This document shows, piece after piece, positions 1-5,752 of a stretch of DNA of 8,011 nt (position 1 is the stretch's first letter; every line of letters begins with the position of its first letter). A program made the translations under genes and the position numbers. The DNA is from Gemmatimonadota bacterium. Its GTDB lineage: Bacteria; Gemmatimonadota; Gemmatimonadetes; Longimicrobiales; Gaopeijiaceae. Below the pieces are notes generated by a model, which saw only the letters and a program-made list of their open reading frames with translations, had not been told where the DNA came from and made no database searches. The stretch spans positions 1 to 8,011 of the forward strand of contig JAUQOX010000129.1 of assembly GCA_030550695.1 (NCBI GenBank), read 5' to 3'.

Positions 1-1233
1 GTAATAGATGCCGCTGAAGAGCCCCATGAGAGCTCCGCCTACCAGCACATAATGGAAATGGGCCACCACGAAATAGGTGTCATGTTGCTGGAGGTCGATG
101 GGCGCAGAGGCATGCATGATCCCGCTGAGGCCTCCGATGGTGAACACCGCCACCAGACCCACGGCAAACAGCATCGCCGTAGGAAATCGGAGGGCCCCTC
201 CCCACATGGTCCCGAGCCAATTGAAGATCTTGATTCCCGTGGGGATGGCGATGATCATGGTGCTGGCTACGAAGAAGGAGTCGGCTATGGGGCCCAGACC
301 CACAGTGAACATGTGATGGCTCCAGGTACCCCACCCGATGAAACCGATGAGGATACCCGCATAGACCACGACCGGGTAGCCGAACAACGGCTTCCGGGAA
401 AAGGTGGGGATCACATCGGAAATGACCCCGAAGGCCGGCAACACAAGGATATAGACCTCAGGGTGCCCGAAGAGCCAGAAGAGGTGTTGCCACAAGATCG
501 GGTCGCCCCCGGCGGTGACAGCGAAAAAGTTGGCGCCGAAGAACCGGTCGAAGGCCAGGAGAATCAACGCCACGGCGATGACCGGGAGCGCGGTGATGAG
601 CAGGAAACTGGTCACCAACGCCATCCAGGTGAACAAGGGCATCCGCATCATGGTCATCCCCGGCGCCCGCAAGTTCAGGATGGTGGCGATGAAGTTGACC
701 CCCCCCAAGATGGAGCTGATCCCCAAGATGGACAGGCCTATGAGCCAGAACTCCACGTTGCGGCCGGGAGTGTACTGAAGAGAAGTGAGGTTGGCATAAC
801 CCACCCAGCTTGTGTTGGGAGCAGCCCCGAAGAGAAAGCTGGAGTTCAGGTAGAGACCGCCGAACAGGAAAATCCAATACGAGAGAGCGTTGAGCCGGGG
901 GAACGCGACGTCCCGCGCCCCGATCTGGAGGGGCACGATATAGTTGAAGAAGGCGACGGCCATGGGCATGGCCACCAGGAACACCATGGTGGTGCCATGC
1001 ATGGTGAACATCTGGTTGTAGGTTTCCGCGCTGATGAAGGCGTTTTCCGGCTTCATCAGTTGGATGCGGATGAGCAGCGCCTCGAGTCCCCCCACGAAAA
1101 AGAAGAAGAGGGAGGTCAAGAAGTACATCAGCCCGATGCGCTTGTGGTCCACTGTGGTGATCCAGCTCCATAGCCCCTTGGGCTCGGCATGGACCTGGGG
1201 AGCGGCCTGCACGGTCGCAGTGGCTGTGGCCAT
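1..1233 (-). CDS. ctaD: Cytochrome c oxidase subunit I (caa3-type, A1 heme-copper oxidase), 3' end cut by window edge
   Basis: This is the catalytic membrane subunit of an aa3/caa3 oxidase, which reduces O2 to water with electrons from cytochrome c and pumps protons. Reading the minus strand from ATG at 1233 gives 411 codons with no stop up to the window edge; the family usually has about 520-600 residues, so roughly the last quarter is missing. Visible ligands: H79 in FTMHGTT (heme a); H257 and Y261 in FGHPEVY (CuB and the cross-linked Tyr); H306-H307 (CuB); H392 and H394 in AHFHYV (heme a3 and heme a). The D-channel residues N97, D108 and N115 and the glutamate E259 in HPEV are kept, as is the K-channel stretch STMIIAIPTGIK, which marks an A1-type enzyme. 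The start is supported by a GGAAGG ribosome site in the 11-base gap after ctaC, so the two genes are co-transcribed and probably translationally coupled. The identification is essentially certain. Confidence 0.97.
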   Translation of the reverse strand, partial: MATATATVQAAPQVHAEPKGLWSWITTVDHKRIGLMYFLTSLFFFFVGGLEALLIRIQLMKPENAFISAETYNQMFTMHGTTMVFLVAMPMAVAFFNYIVPLQIGARDVAFPRLNALSYWIFLFGGLYLNSSFLFGAAPNTSWVGYANLTSLQYTPGRNVEFWLIGLSILGISSILGGVNFIATILNLRAPGMTMMRMPLFTWMALVTSFLLITALPVIAVALILLAFDRFFGANFFAVTAGGDPILWQHLFWLFGHPEVYILVLPAFGVISDVIPTFSRKPLFGYPVVVYAGILIGFIGWGTWSHHMFTVGLGPIADSFFVASTMIIAIPTGIKIFNWLGTMWGGALRFPTAMLFAVGLVAVFTIGGLSGIMHASAPIDLQQHDTYFVVAHFHYVLVGGALMGLFSGIYY

Positions 1234-1237
1234 GACG

Positions 1238-1244
1238 TCCTTCC
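1238..1244 (-). promoter_or_regulatory. Ribosome binding site of ctaD
   Basis: On the minus strand the 11 bases between the ctaC stop (TGA, 1247-1245) and the ctaD ATG contain GGAAGGA, a near-consensus Shine-Dalgarno about 4 bases before the start. It fixes the ctaD start at 1233 and fits translational coupling of the two subunits. Confidence 0.75.
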
Positions 1245-2450
1245 TCACTTCATGCTGAGCAGCCAAGCGGCCAGCGCCCGGATCTGCTCGTCGTTCAGGT
1301 TCGTGGGGGGGAAGGTCTGACCCTCATAGGTGACCGGGTACTGGGCGCCGGGCATCTGAGCGCCCGGCTTCACCGAGCGGGGATCCCGAATCCATCGCTC
1401 CAGGTTCTCTTGATTGTTCTCCAGCATTCCCGCCGCCAAGGTCATGCGGGAACCGAGCCGGGTAAGATTCGGGCCGATGACCCCGGGGGCAGGGGTCCCT
1501 TGGATGGCGTGGCACAGGACGCAGTACGACTCCCGGAAGAACACCTGGCGTCCCCGGGCGATCAGGGGATCTTCGGCCGCCTCGGCGGTGGTTTCCGAGG
1601 CAGCAGCCGCGGCGGAGGCGCCGGCGGCGGCCGGCTCGGCGCTTACGGCTCCGGCGCCGGTCTGTGCCGCGACGCCCTCCACGGGTGGGTTGGCCGTCGG
1701 GGCTGGGGTTCTCCAGGCTTCTACCCACTCCTGGAAGGCTTCTTCACTCTGCGCCACCACCCGGAGCCCCATAAGGGAGTGGGCCTCGCCGCAGAATTCG
1801 GCGCACTGCCCCCAGTAGACCCCTGCCTCCTTGATGGTGAAATAGAGCCAATTCCGCTTTGGCTCTTCTCCCTCCGGGACGGCTACGACGGGGTTGACGT
1901 CCCGCTTCCCCCCCAGCATGGGCACCCAGAAGGAGTGGATGACATCCCCCGACTCGAGGCGGAGGGCTACGGGGCGACCCACCGGAAGATGGAGCTCGTT
2001 GGCCGTGGTCACCCCCAGTTGCGGATAGTGGAAGCTCCACCAGTACCGCTTCCCGACCACGTGGACCACGAGAGGGTCCCGTTCTTCCTGGAGGCGGTAC
2101 GTTTGAAAGACCCCTTGTACACTGGGGATCACGATGGCCACCACGATCATGGCGGGGACCACGGTCCAGGCGATCTCCAGCCCCACATGGCCGTGGACGG
2201 GCTTGGGGCGATCCTGGCCCGGCCGCTCCCGGAACCGCACCAGGACGTAAGTCAGGAGGACCGCCACCACCGCCAGGATCAACATGGTCCACCAGAAGAC
2301 CTTCACGTAGAGGTGGTGGGAGATCTCCCCGAAATCCGTCACGGGGTGGATGGTGGATTGCGGGTACTCGCGACCGCAGCCCACAACGGTCAAGGCTCCC
2401 AAAGCCGCCCAGAACCCGCGGCGCCAGAATCGGAGGATGGCTCGGCTCAT
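1245..2450 (-). CDS. ctaC: Cytochrome c oxidase subunit II with fused C-terminal cytochrome c domain (caa3 type)
   Basis: This 401-residue subunit carries the CuA centre that takes electrons into the oxidase. An N-terminal signal ends in a lipobox (VVGC, C25), so it is probably a lipoprotein. Two membrane helices follow (about 51-72 and 92-115), with E92 in LEIAWTVVP matching the K-channel entry glutamate. The CuA ligands are complete: H172 in IHSFWVP, then C216, E218, C220, H224 and M227 in CAEFCGEAHSLM. The aromatic patch at 136-142 (YWWSFHY) is the usual electron entry site. An Ala-rich linker (about 248-293) leads to a class I cytochrome c domain with C310-x2-C313-H314 and a likely axial M366 in QMPG. 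The fused heme domain defines caa3 oxidases and can accept electrons directly or from a small cytochrome c. The ATG is preceded by GAGGG at good spacing. The gene lies directly upstream of ctaD. Certain as to family. Confidence 0.97.
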   Translation of the reverse strand: MSRAILRFWRRGFWAALGALTVVGCGREYPQSTIHPVTDFGEISHHLYVKVFWWTMLILAVVAVLLTYVLVRFRERPGQDRPKPVHGHVGLEIAWTVVPAMIVVAIVIPSVQGVFQTYRLQEERDPLVVHVVGKRYWWSFHYPQLGVTTANELHLPVGRPVALRLESGDVIHSFWVPMLGGKRDVNPVVAVPEGEEPKRNWLYFTIKEAGVYWGQCAEFCGEAHSLMGLRVVAQSEEAFQEWVEAWRTPAPTANPPVEGVAAQTGAGAVSAEPAAAGASAAAAASETTAEAAEDPLIARGRQVFFRESYCVLCHAIQGTPAPGVIGPNLTRLGSRMTLAAGMLENNQENLERWIRDPRSVKPGAQMPGAQYPVTYEGQTFPPTNLNDEQIRALAAWLLSMK

Positions 2451-2658
2451 TCCATGTCCCTCGAGGTGTCGCCCATGGGGGCTCCTACGGCCACGTGCCG
2501 GACACCTCCCCCCGTTGTCGTCCCTCTGCCCATCCGGCCCCCTCGCCGGGACGGGGGAGCCCGATTCGACGACCTCCGGCGGTCGACGGCGCAGGGAGTC
2601 GGACGGAGACGGGCAAGACCCTGCCGCGCCCCCTTGACCTTGCGTCCGACGAACCAGG
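2451..2658. other. Intergenic region between the Trm112-like gene and ctaC
   Basis: These 208 bases hold no convincing gene and are very GC-rich. They are the likely place for the ctaC-ctaD promoter on the minus strand, since the gap is long compared with the 11 bases inside the operon. I could not find a convincing -35/-10 pair. The sequence next to the upstream stop codon carries a small inverted repeat, listed separately. Confidence 0.5.
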
Positions 2659-2661
2659 TCA
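2635..2661 (-). terminator. Weak inverted repeat at the end of the Trm112-like gene
   Basis: TGACCT at 2635-2640 is matched by AGGTCA at 2656-2661, with a 15-base spacer; one arm includes the stop codon of the Trm112-like gene. It could form a weak hairpin behind that gene or be a protein-binding dyad ahead of ctaC. There is no T-run, and a 6-base match of this kind can arise by chance. Confidence 0.25.
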
Positions 2662-2916
2662 GGAAAGGGTGTCCAGCCGAATGGCTTCGTCCAGGAGCAT
2701 CACAGGAATGCCGTCCACCACAGGGTAGAGGACCGCCCCATCCTCCCGGACCAGCCCTTCCGAAATGAACTCTTGGATCCGTGCGCCGCTCCGGTTGCTC
2801 AGGCGCCCCGCTTCGATCTCCCGGTTGATCCTTTCCAAGGTTTCCGGATCCGCAGGGCGAAGCCGCTGTTTGGATTCGGGACAGACCAGGATTTCGAGGA
2901 GCTCGGGGTTGACCAT
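2659..2916 (-). CDS. Trm112-family small protein (UPF0434/YcaR-like), zinc cysteines mostly lost
   Basis: This 85-residue protein opens with NPELLEILVCPESKQRL and ends with AVLYPVVDGIPVMLLDEA. These are the two conserved ends of the Trm112/YcaR family (LLEIL-x-CP near the N-terminus, YP-x2-DGIPV-x-L near the C-terminus). In eukaryotes and archaea Trm112 activates methyltransferases; the bacterial role is poorly defined. A charged helical insert (about 23-50) separates the two ends, which makes it longer than the roughly 60-residue E. coli YcaR type. Only one cysteine (C12) remains where many relatives have CPxC, so it probably does not bind zinc as the classic forms do. The start is ATG at 2916 with a weak AGGG upstream. 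It lies upstream of ctaC on the same strand, 208 bases away, and diverges from the DUF192 gene. A functional tie to the oxidase is not shown. Confidence 0.85.
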   Translation of the reverse strand: MVNPELLEILVCPESKQRLRPADPETLERINREIEAGRLSNRSGARIQEFISEGLVREDGAVLYPVVDGIPVMLLDEAIRLDTLS

Positions 2917-2952
2917 ACTGACCCTGGCGGCGACGGTGCCCTCAGGTGTATC

Positions 2953-2992
2953 TATCGTTGCCGGCCTCCCCCCAAGGGGGAGACCGGCGATA
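2953..2992. repeat. Long inverted repeat in the divergent promoter region
   Basis: The left arm has TATCG (2953-2957), a 3-base bulge, CCGG (2961-2964), one unpaired or wobble base, and CTCCCCC (2966-2972). The right arm has GGGGGAG (2976-2982), one base, CCGG (2984-2987) and CGATA (2988-2992). About 16 base pairs can form around a tiny loop. It may be an operator, a 5' UTR hairpin of one of the two divergent transcripts, or a transcription barrier between them. Confidence 0.6.
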
Positions 2993-3021
2993 AAGCTAAA
3001 ACGAGAATCAATCTTTGTGCA

Positions 3022-3027
3022 GAGGGG
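3022..3027 (+). promoter_or_regulatory. Ribosome binding site fixing the start of the DUF192 gene
   Basis: GAGGGG lies 6 bases before the ATG at 3034. The reading frame is open further upstream, to an ATG at 2773, but that part overlaps the Trm112-like gene on the other strand. This site therefore argues for 3034 as the start. Confidence 0.7.
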
Positions 3028-3033
3028 AAGAGC

Positions 3034-3690
3034 ATGAACCAGACTCCCCTTCGGCCCCCCGGGGGGCGGGGTCTTGGAGTTTCCGCGGCCGGGAAAAGGG
3101 CAAGCCCGGAAGGAGACCGTTCAGGCGGGTACCTCAGGCCGCCGGAGAGGCCGGAGGGTTCCTCCGGCTTCCTGCTGCTGGGCCTCTTCCTTGCCAGTCT
3201 TTGGGTTACGGCGGGGTGCGGGGCCTCGGAAGGGAAACCCGGAGGGGGGGGAGAGGCGAGGGGAGGGGTACGGGCCGGCCCTTCCGTGGGGTTCGGAGAG
3301 CCCGATCAGGAACGCCTCCCGCCCCCCGGGCACGCCTGGGTGATCTTCGGCTCGGACACCGTCCTGGCCGAAGTGGCCCGCACCCCCGAGGCCCGGGAAC
3401 GGGGGCTCATGTTCCGCCAGGAACTCCCCAAAGGAAGGGGGATGCTCTTCGTTTTTCCGGAGGTGGCCATCCGCTCCTTCTGGATGCGGAACACCTTCGT
3501 TCCCCTGGACATCGCCTTTCTGGACGAACACCTGGTGGTGGTGGACATCCAGGCCATGGAGCCCCAGACGGAAGACCTGCACCAAAGCGCCCGTCCCGCC
3601 ATGTTTGCCCTGGAGGTGCCCCAGGGCTGGTTTGGCGAAAAGGGCATCCGGGTAGGGGATACTGCCCGGGTGGTCTTCGGGGTAGGCTGA
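3034..3690 (+). CDS. DUF192 family protein, probable lipoprotein
   Basis: The C-terminal two thirds (about residues 100-215 of 218) is a full DUF192 domain: RGLMFRQELPKGRGMLFVF (123-141), then SFWMRNTFVPLDIAFLD (148-164), then ALEVPQGWFGEKGIRVGD (192-209). The biochemical role of DUF192 is not established; the domain is widespread and usually exported. A hydrophobic stretch (about 46-60, FLLLGLFLASLWVTA) ends in AGC with C62, which looks like a lipoprotein signal although T, not L, stands at -3. A Gly/Glu-rich spacer follows (about 63-100). Oddly, about 45 Pro/Gly/Arg-rich residues precede the hydrophobic part, much longer than a normal signal peptide n-region. The strong ribosome site supports this start, but a shorter, non-ATG start remains possible. 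The gene stands alone on its strand, divergent from the Trm112-like gene and convergent with the YIP1 gene. Confidence 0.88.
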   Translation: MNQTPLRPPGGRGLGVSAAGKRASPEGDRSGGYLRPPERPEGSSGFLLLGLFLASLWVTAGCGASEGKPGGGGEARGGVRAGPSVGFGEPDQERLPPPGHAWVIFGSDTVLAEVARTPEARERGLMFRQELPKGRGMLFVFPEVAIRSFWMRNTFVPLDIAFLDEHLVVVDIQAMEPQTEDLHQSARPAMFALEVPQGWFGEKGIRVGDTARVVFGVG

Positions 3691-3702
3691 GGAAAGGGGA
3701 GG

Positions 3703-3725
3703 CTCCCCCAGCCACGATGGGGGAG
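3703..3725 (+). terminator. Hairpin after the DUF192 gene
   Basis: CTCCCCCA (3703-3710) pairs perfectly with TGGGGGAG (3718-3725) around a 7-base loop, and two G-T wobbles can extend the stem. It begins 12 bases past the DUF192 stop. No T-run follows, so it is an imperfect intrinsic terminator. Confidence 0.45.
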
Positions 3726-3744
3726 TTCGCCGAAAACCCCCGGT

Positions 3745-3775
3745 GGGCGGATCCCCGGGCACCGGGAATCCGCCC
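3745..3775 (-). terminator. Strong hairpin between convergent genes, likely terminator of the YIP1 gene
   Basis: GGGCGGATCCCCGG (3745-3758) pairs with CCGGGAATCCGCCC (3762-3775), 13 of 14 positions, around a 3-base loop. It starts one base beyond the YIP1 stop codon. Read on the minus strand it is followed after about 8 bases by TTTT (3736-3733). It may act in both directions, because the DUF192 gene ends 54 bases away on the other strand. Confidence 0.6.
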
Positions 3776-3776
3776 C

Positions 3777-4481
3777 TCATCCCTGGAACAGCGCGAACAG
3801 GAATGCCGCCGCCAGGGCCAATCCGAAAAAGAAGCCGGCGGGCAAAGCTATGCCCCTTGGGGGTCCCAGGCGGGACACCATCACGGCCATGACCCCGTAG
3901 CCCCATAGGCCGAAGAGGTCGAGCATCCTCAGGACCCTCAGGGGGTAGCCCTCTTCCAGGAACACGGCAAAGGTCCCGACACTCAGGCTCAGGGTGGGGT
4001 CTCTCTGGGCGACCCGCAAAGGAACCAGGAGGAGCGCCCCCACAGCGCTCACCAACAAGCCATGGCTGACCACGGCCAGGTAGTGGACGTAGCGCCGTTC
4101 GTCCCCCAGGATGAAGCTGAAAAACAGGGTGGCGAGGCTCGCCAGGAAAAACGCCCATAGAAACCAACCCACCACCCCCCCAATCACCGACGTGATGCGG
4201 AAGATGGCCTCGGCTCCGGCCAGGCCGCCTGCCATGGGTTGGCCCCGCTCCGCCGCCTGCTCCCGGATCATTTCCAGCCAGATCTCCCCGGGGATGAGGC
4301 CCACCGAGAGGGCGACCAGGACGCCCCCCCACAGGAGGGCTCCCCCCCAGAGGGGCCGGCTCCCGAGGGCTTCCCCGAGGTCGCCCGGGGCCAAAAACAC
4401 CCCTAGGAGCCGGCGGGGAAAGGACGGGGTGCTCAAAACGGGCCTTCCAGCGGCGGACGGCTCCTCCTTGGGTTCTGCCAT
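3777..4481 (-). CDS. YIP1-family multi-pass membrane protein
   Basis: This 234-residue protein has a short polar N-terminus, then RRLLGVFLAPGDLGEAL (24-39), the typical entry of bacterial Yip1-domain proteins ('F-x-P-x2-L-x-x-L'), and about five hydrophobic segments: 43-63, 95-125, 131-154, 186-202 and 211-232. Eukaryotic Yip1 proteins act with Rab GTPases in vesicle traffic; the role of the bacterial relatives is unknown. The assignment rests on overall layout and the N-terminal motif, not on catalytic residues. The ATG at 4481 has GGGAGG 7 bases upstream. It follows the lipoprotein gene by 56 bases on the same strand, so the pair is probably one transcript and both products would sit in the envelope. 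A strong hairpin comes straight after its stop. Confidence 0.72.
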   Translation of the reverse strand: MAEPKEEPSAAGRPVLSTPSFPRRLLGVFLAPGDLGEALGSRPLWGGALLWGGVLVALSVGLIPGEIWLEMIREQAAERGQPMAGGLAGAEAIFRITSVIGGVVGWFLWAFFLASLATLFFSFILGDERRYVHYLAVVSHGLLVSAVGALLLVPLRVAQRDPTLSLSVGTFAVFLEEGYPLRVLRMLDLFGLWGYGVMAVMVSRLGPPRGIALPAGFFFGLALAAAFLFALFQG

Positions 4482-4537
4482 GGTCTTGCCTCCCTTGGGT
4501 CCCGCTCCGGGTCCGTGGGTCTCGCCCGCCGGTGGCC

Positions 4538-5374
4538 TCAGCTCCCCTGGAGCCGGATCACCTGACGGCCAGAGGTCTGCATGGGCATGGGCGGGATCCC
4601 GGCCCCTTGCACATCCACCGTTCCCGAGCCCCGACTGGAAGCTTCGTGCATCACCACCACCCCCCGGCCAGGATCGAACAAGAACACCCCACTCACCTCT
4701 CCCGCAAAGAGTTGCACGATGTCCATACCGCCGGCGTTTCCGGTCCCTCGCCCCGAGGTGTTCCCCTGGTAAGTGATCTTCACCAGGCGCATCCCGTTCA
4801 CCACCGTGTCTCCCTGGAGGGTGTAGCGGGCTACGGTCGTGCTGGCGGTGCTTCCCTCGGGAATATCCACCTGGTATTGGATGGTGTCGGTCCAGGTGGC
4901 CCCACGGTCTACGGCACCACCCGGTAAGCGGGGGAAGAATCCATGGACCACCTCCAGGGGGTGATAGAGCTGGGCCACGGACCCTCTGAGCTGCGGGGTC
5001 GAAACCACGGTGGCCTTCCCCTTGCGGTCCAAGACGAAAACCAGGTCTCCCTGGATGTCCGCCTCCGAGGCCGAAAGCCCGCCCCCCATGGGTTGGGACA
5101 TGTGGGCAGAGAGCTTCTGGACGGTGGCGGTCACCTGCACGCCCCCCTGCCCGGGGGCAAACCGCATGGCCAGGGTGGCCTGGGAACCCCCATCCATCTG
5201 CAGGCTACCCATCCCCGCCGCCTCGATATCCACCCGGATGGTGCTCTCGGTGACGTAGACCAGGGAGGGATCGGGGGGCACCCGATAGGCCAGTCCTCCC
5301 GACGGGGCGGGAGCGCCGGGGCCCGCACAGGCGGAAAGGGTCAAGAGGAGCAACAAGACCGGGGCGTGTTTCAT
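4538..5374 (-). CDS. Predicted lipoprotein of unknown function (possibly DUF6263-like)
   Basis: This 278-residue protein starts with a short textbook lipoprotein signal (MKHAPVLLLLLTLSAC, lipobox LSAC, C16) followed by a Pro/Gly/Ala spacer. The rest is largely beta-type: alternating patterns such as VYVTESTIRVDI (39-50), ATLAMRF (66-72) and VQVTATVQKL (79-88), then GATWTDTIQYQVD (158-170) and an end rich in Gly and Thr. No catalytic motif is visible. The layout, with paired beta stretches, 'LVFVLDRKGKATVV' in the middle and 'GATWTD' later, reminds me of DUF6263 proteins, but I cannot confirm that by eye. AGGAGG lies 5 bases before the ATG, so the start is well supported. It is the first gene of a pair with the YIP1-family gene and diverges from the hypothetical gene at 5753. 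Confidence 0.8.
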   Translation of the reverse strand: MKHAPVLLLLLTLSACAGPGAPAPSGGLAYRVPPDPSLVYVTESTIRVDIEAAGMGSLQMDGGSQATLAMRFAPGQGGVQVTATVQKLSAHMSQPMGGGLSASEADIQGDLVFVLDRKGKATVVSTPQLRGSVAQLYHPLEVVHGFFPRLPGGAVDRGATWTDTIQYQVDIPEGSTASTTVARYTLQGDTVVNGMRLVKITYQGNTSGRGTGNAGGMDIVQLFAGEVSGVFLFDPGRGVVVMHEASSRGSGTVDVQGAGIPPMPMQTSGRQVIRLQGS

Positions 5375-5564
5375 GTCATCCTCCTCGAAAGGGTAGCGGG
5401 AAGATCCGGAGTCCCTCGACTTCCCGGCCTGGGGGTGTGGACCGCCGCCTTTCTCTGCAAGCCTCGGGCGCGCGGGTTCCAGGGCGAACCGCAGACGGGC
5501 CTCTTCGACCCTTGCGGCCGGCGAGCCCGGGGAATGGCTTCGGTCCGACCCGATCCCTCTTCCT

Positions 5565-5587
5565 ACGATCCTGAGGGGTAGGATCGT
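5565..5587. repeat. Perfect inverted repeat ACGATCC-N9-GGATCGT
   Basis: ACGATCC at 5565-5571 is matched exactly by GGATCGT at 5581-5587 with a 9-base centre. It sits about 190 bases upstream of the lipoprotein gene and 165 upstream of the hypothetical gene, in a region between divergent starts. That fits an operator for a dimeric regulator, though a short hairpin is equally possible. A related CGATCC lies just left, at 5551-5556. Confidence 0.5.
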
Positions 5588-5627
5588 TCACGGGAAGCAG
5601 CTTCGCCACCTCCGTCCCTCTTCGGGC

Positions 5628-5657
5628 TTGGCCCCGCCATGGGGGCCGGGTTATCGT
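5628..5657 (+). promoter_or_regulatory. Weak sigma-70-like promoter candidate
   Basis: TTGGCC (5628-5633) and TATCGT (5652-5657) are each 4 of 6 to the consensus -35 and -10 boxes and are 18 bases apart. They would start a transcript about 90 bases before the hypothetical gene at 5753, with the 5675-5700 hairpin in its leader. In GC-rich DNA such matches are weak evidence. Confidence 0.25.
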
Positions 5658-5674
5658 TTTCTCCGGGGTCTGGG

Positions 5675-5700
5675 CCCGGAGGGCGGCTCGACCCTCCGGG
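5675..5700 (+). repeat. Inverted repeat in the probable leader of the hypothetical gene
   Basis: CCCGGAGGG (5675-5683) pairs perfectly with CCCTCCGGG (5692-5700) around an 8-base loop. It ends 52 bases before the ATG at 5753, so it could be a leader hairpin or a leftover attenuator. No T-run follows. Confidence 0.45.
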
Positions 5701-5740
5701 ATCCTGCCGGCGGGGAGGAAGCCCTCGCCTCGGAAACCCA

Positions 5741-5746
5741 AGGAGG
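5741..5746 (+). promoter_or_regulatory. Ribosome binding site fixing the start at 5753
   Basis: A perfect AGGAGG lies 6 bases before ATG at 5753. The same frame is open back to an ATG at 5639, which has no comparable site and would add 38 Gly/Pro/Arg-rich residues, so 5753 is preferred. Confidence 0.8.
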
Positions 5747-5752
5747 AAGCCC

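Larger units (their letters stand above)
2917..3033. other. Divergent intergenic region with an AT-rich patch
   Basis: These 117 bases separate two divergently read genes and should hold promoters for both. About 2989-3020 is clearly richer in A and T than the rest of the window. On the minus strand TAGATA (2954-2949) is a possible -10 box about 33 bases before the Trm112-like start, but with no good -35. For the plus strand I found no convincing pair. A strong inverted repeat occupies 2953-2992. Confidence 0.5.
5375..5752. other. Divergent intergenic region of 378 bases without a convincing gene
   Basis: This stretch lies between the start of the lipoprotein gene (minus) and the start of the 186-residue hypothetical gene (plus). 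Reading frames through it exist on both strands but look like by-products of high GC: they are Pro/Arg/Gly-rich and match no family I know. It contains two clean inverted repeats (5565-5587 and 5675-5700) and a weak plus-strand promoter candidate, each listed separately. No tRNA or known riboswitch pattern is visible. Confidence 0.6.

Noticed and set aside
52..1173. Long plus-strand reading frame (373 codons) opposite ctaD
   Set aside because: It lies antisense to a certain oxidase gene, and its product is a His/Asp/Glu/Gly-rich string with no family resemblance. It arises from the codon bias of the real gene.
1410..2768. Long plus-strand reading frame (452 codons) opposite ctaC and running into the Trm112-like gene
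   Set aside because: It is antisense to ctaC, which has complete functional motifs; the translated product is low-complexity and its end overlaps another real gene.
3015..3908. Plus-strand frame of 297 codons overlapping the DUF192 gene
   Set aside because: It reads the DUF192 gene in a shifted frame and continues through the terminator zone into the YIP1 gene; the DUF192 frame carries the conserved domain.
3121..4332. Long minus-strand reading frame (403 codons) across the DUF192 and YIP1 genes
   Set aside because: It crosses two convergent real genes and both terminator hairpins, and its product is Gly/Pro/Arg-rich without motifs.
5639..5752. Upstream extension of the hypothetical gene to an ATG at 5639
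   Set aside because: There is no ribosome site, the added residues are Gly/Pro/Arg-rich, and a perfect AGGAGG stands just before ATG 5753.
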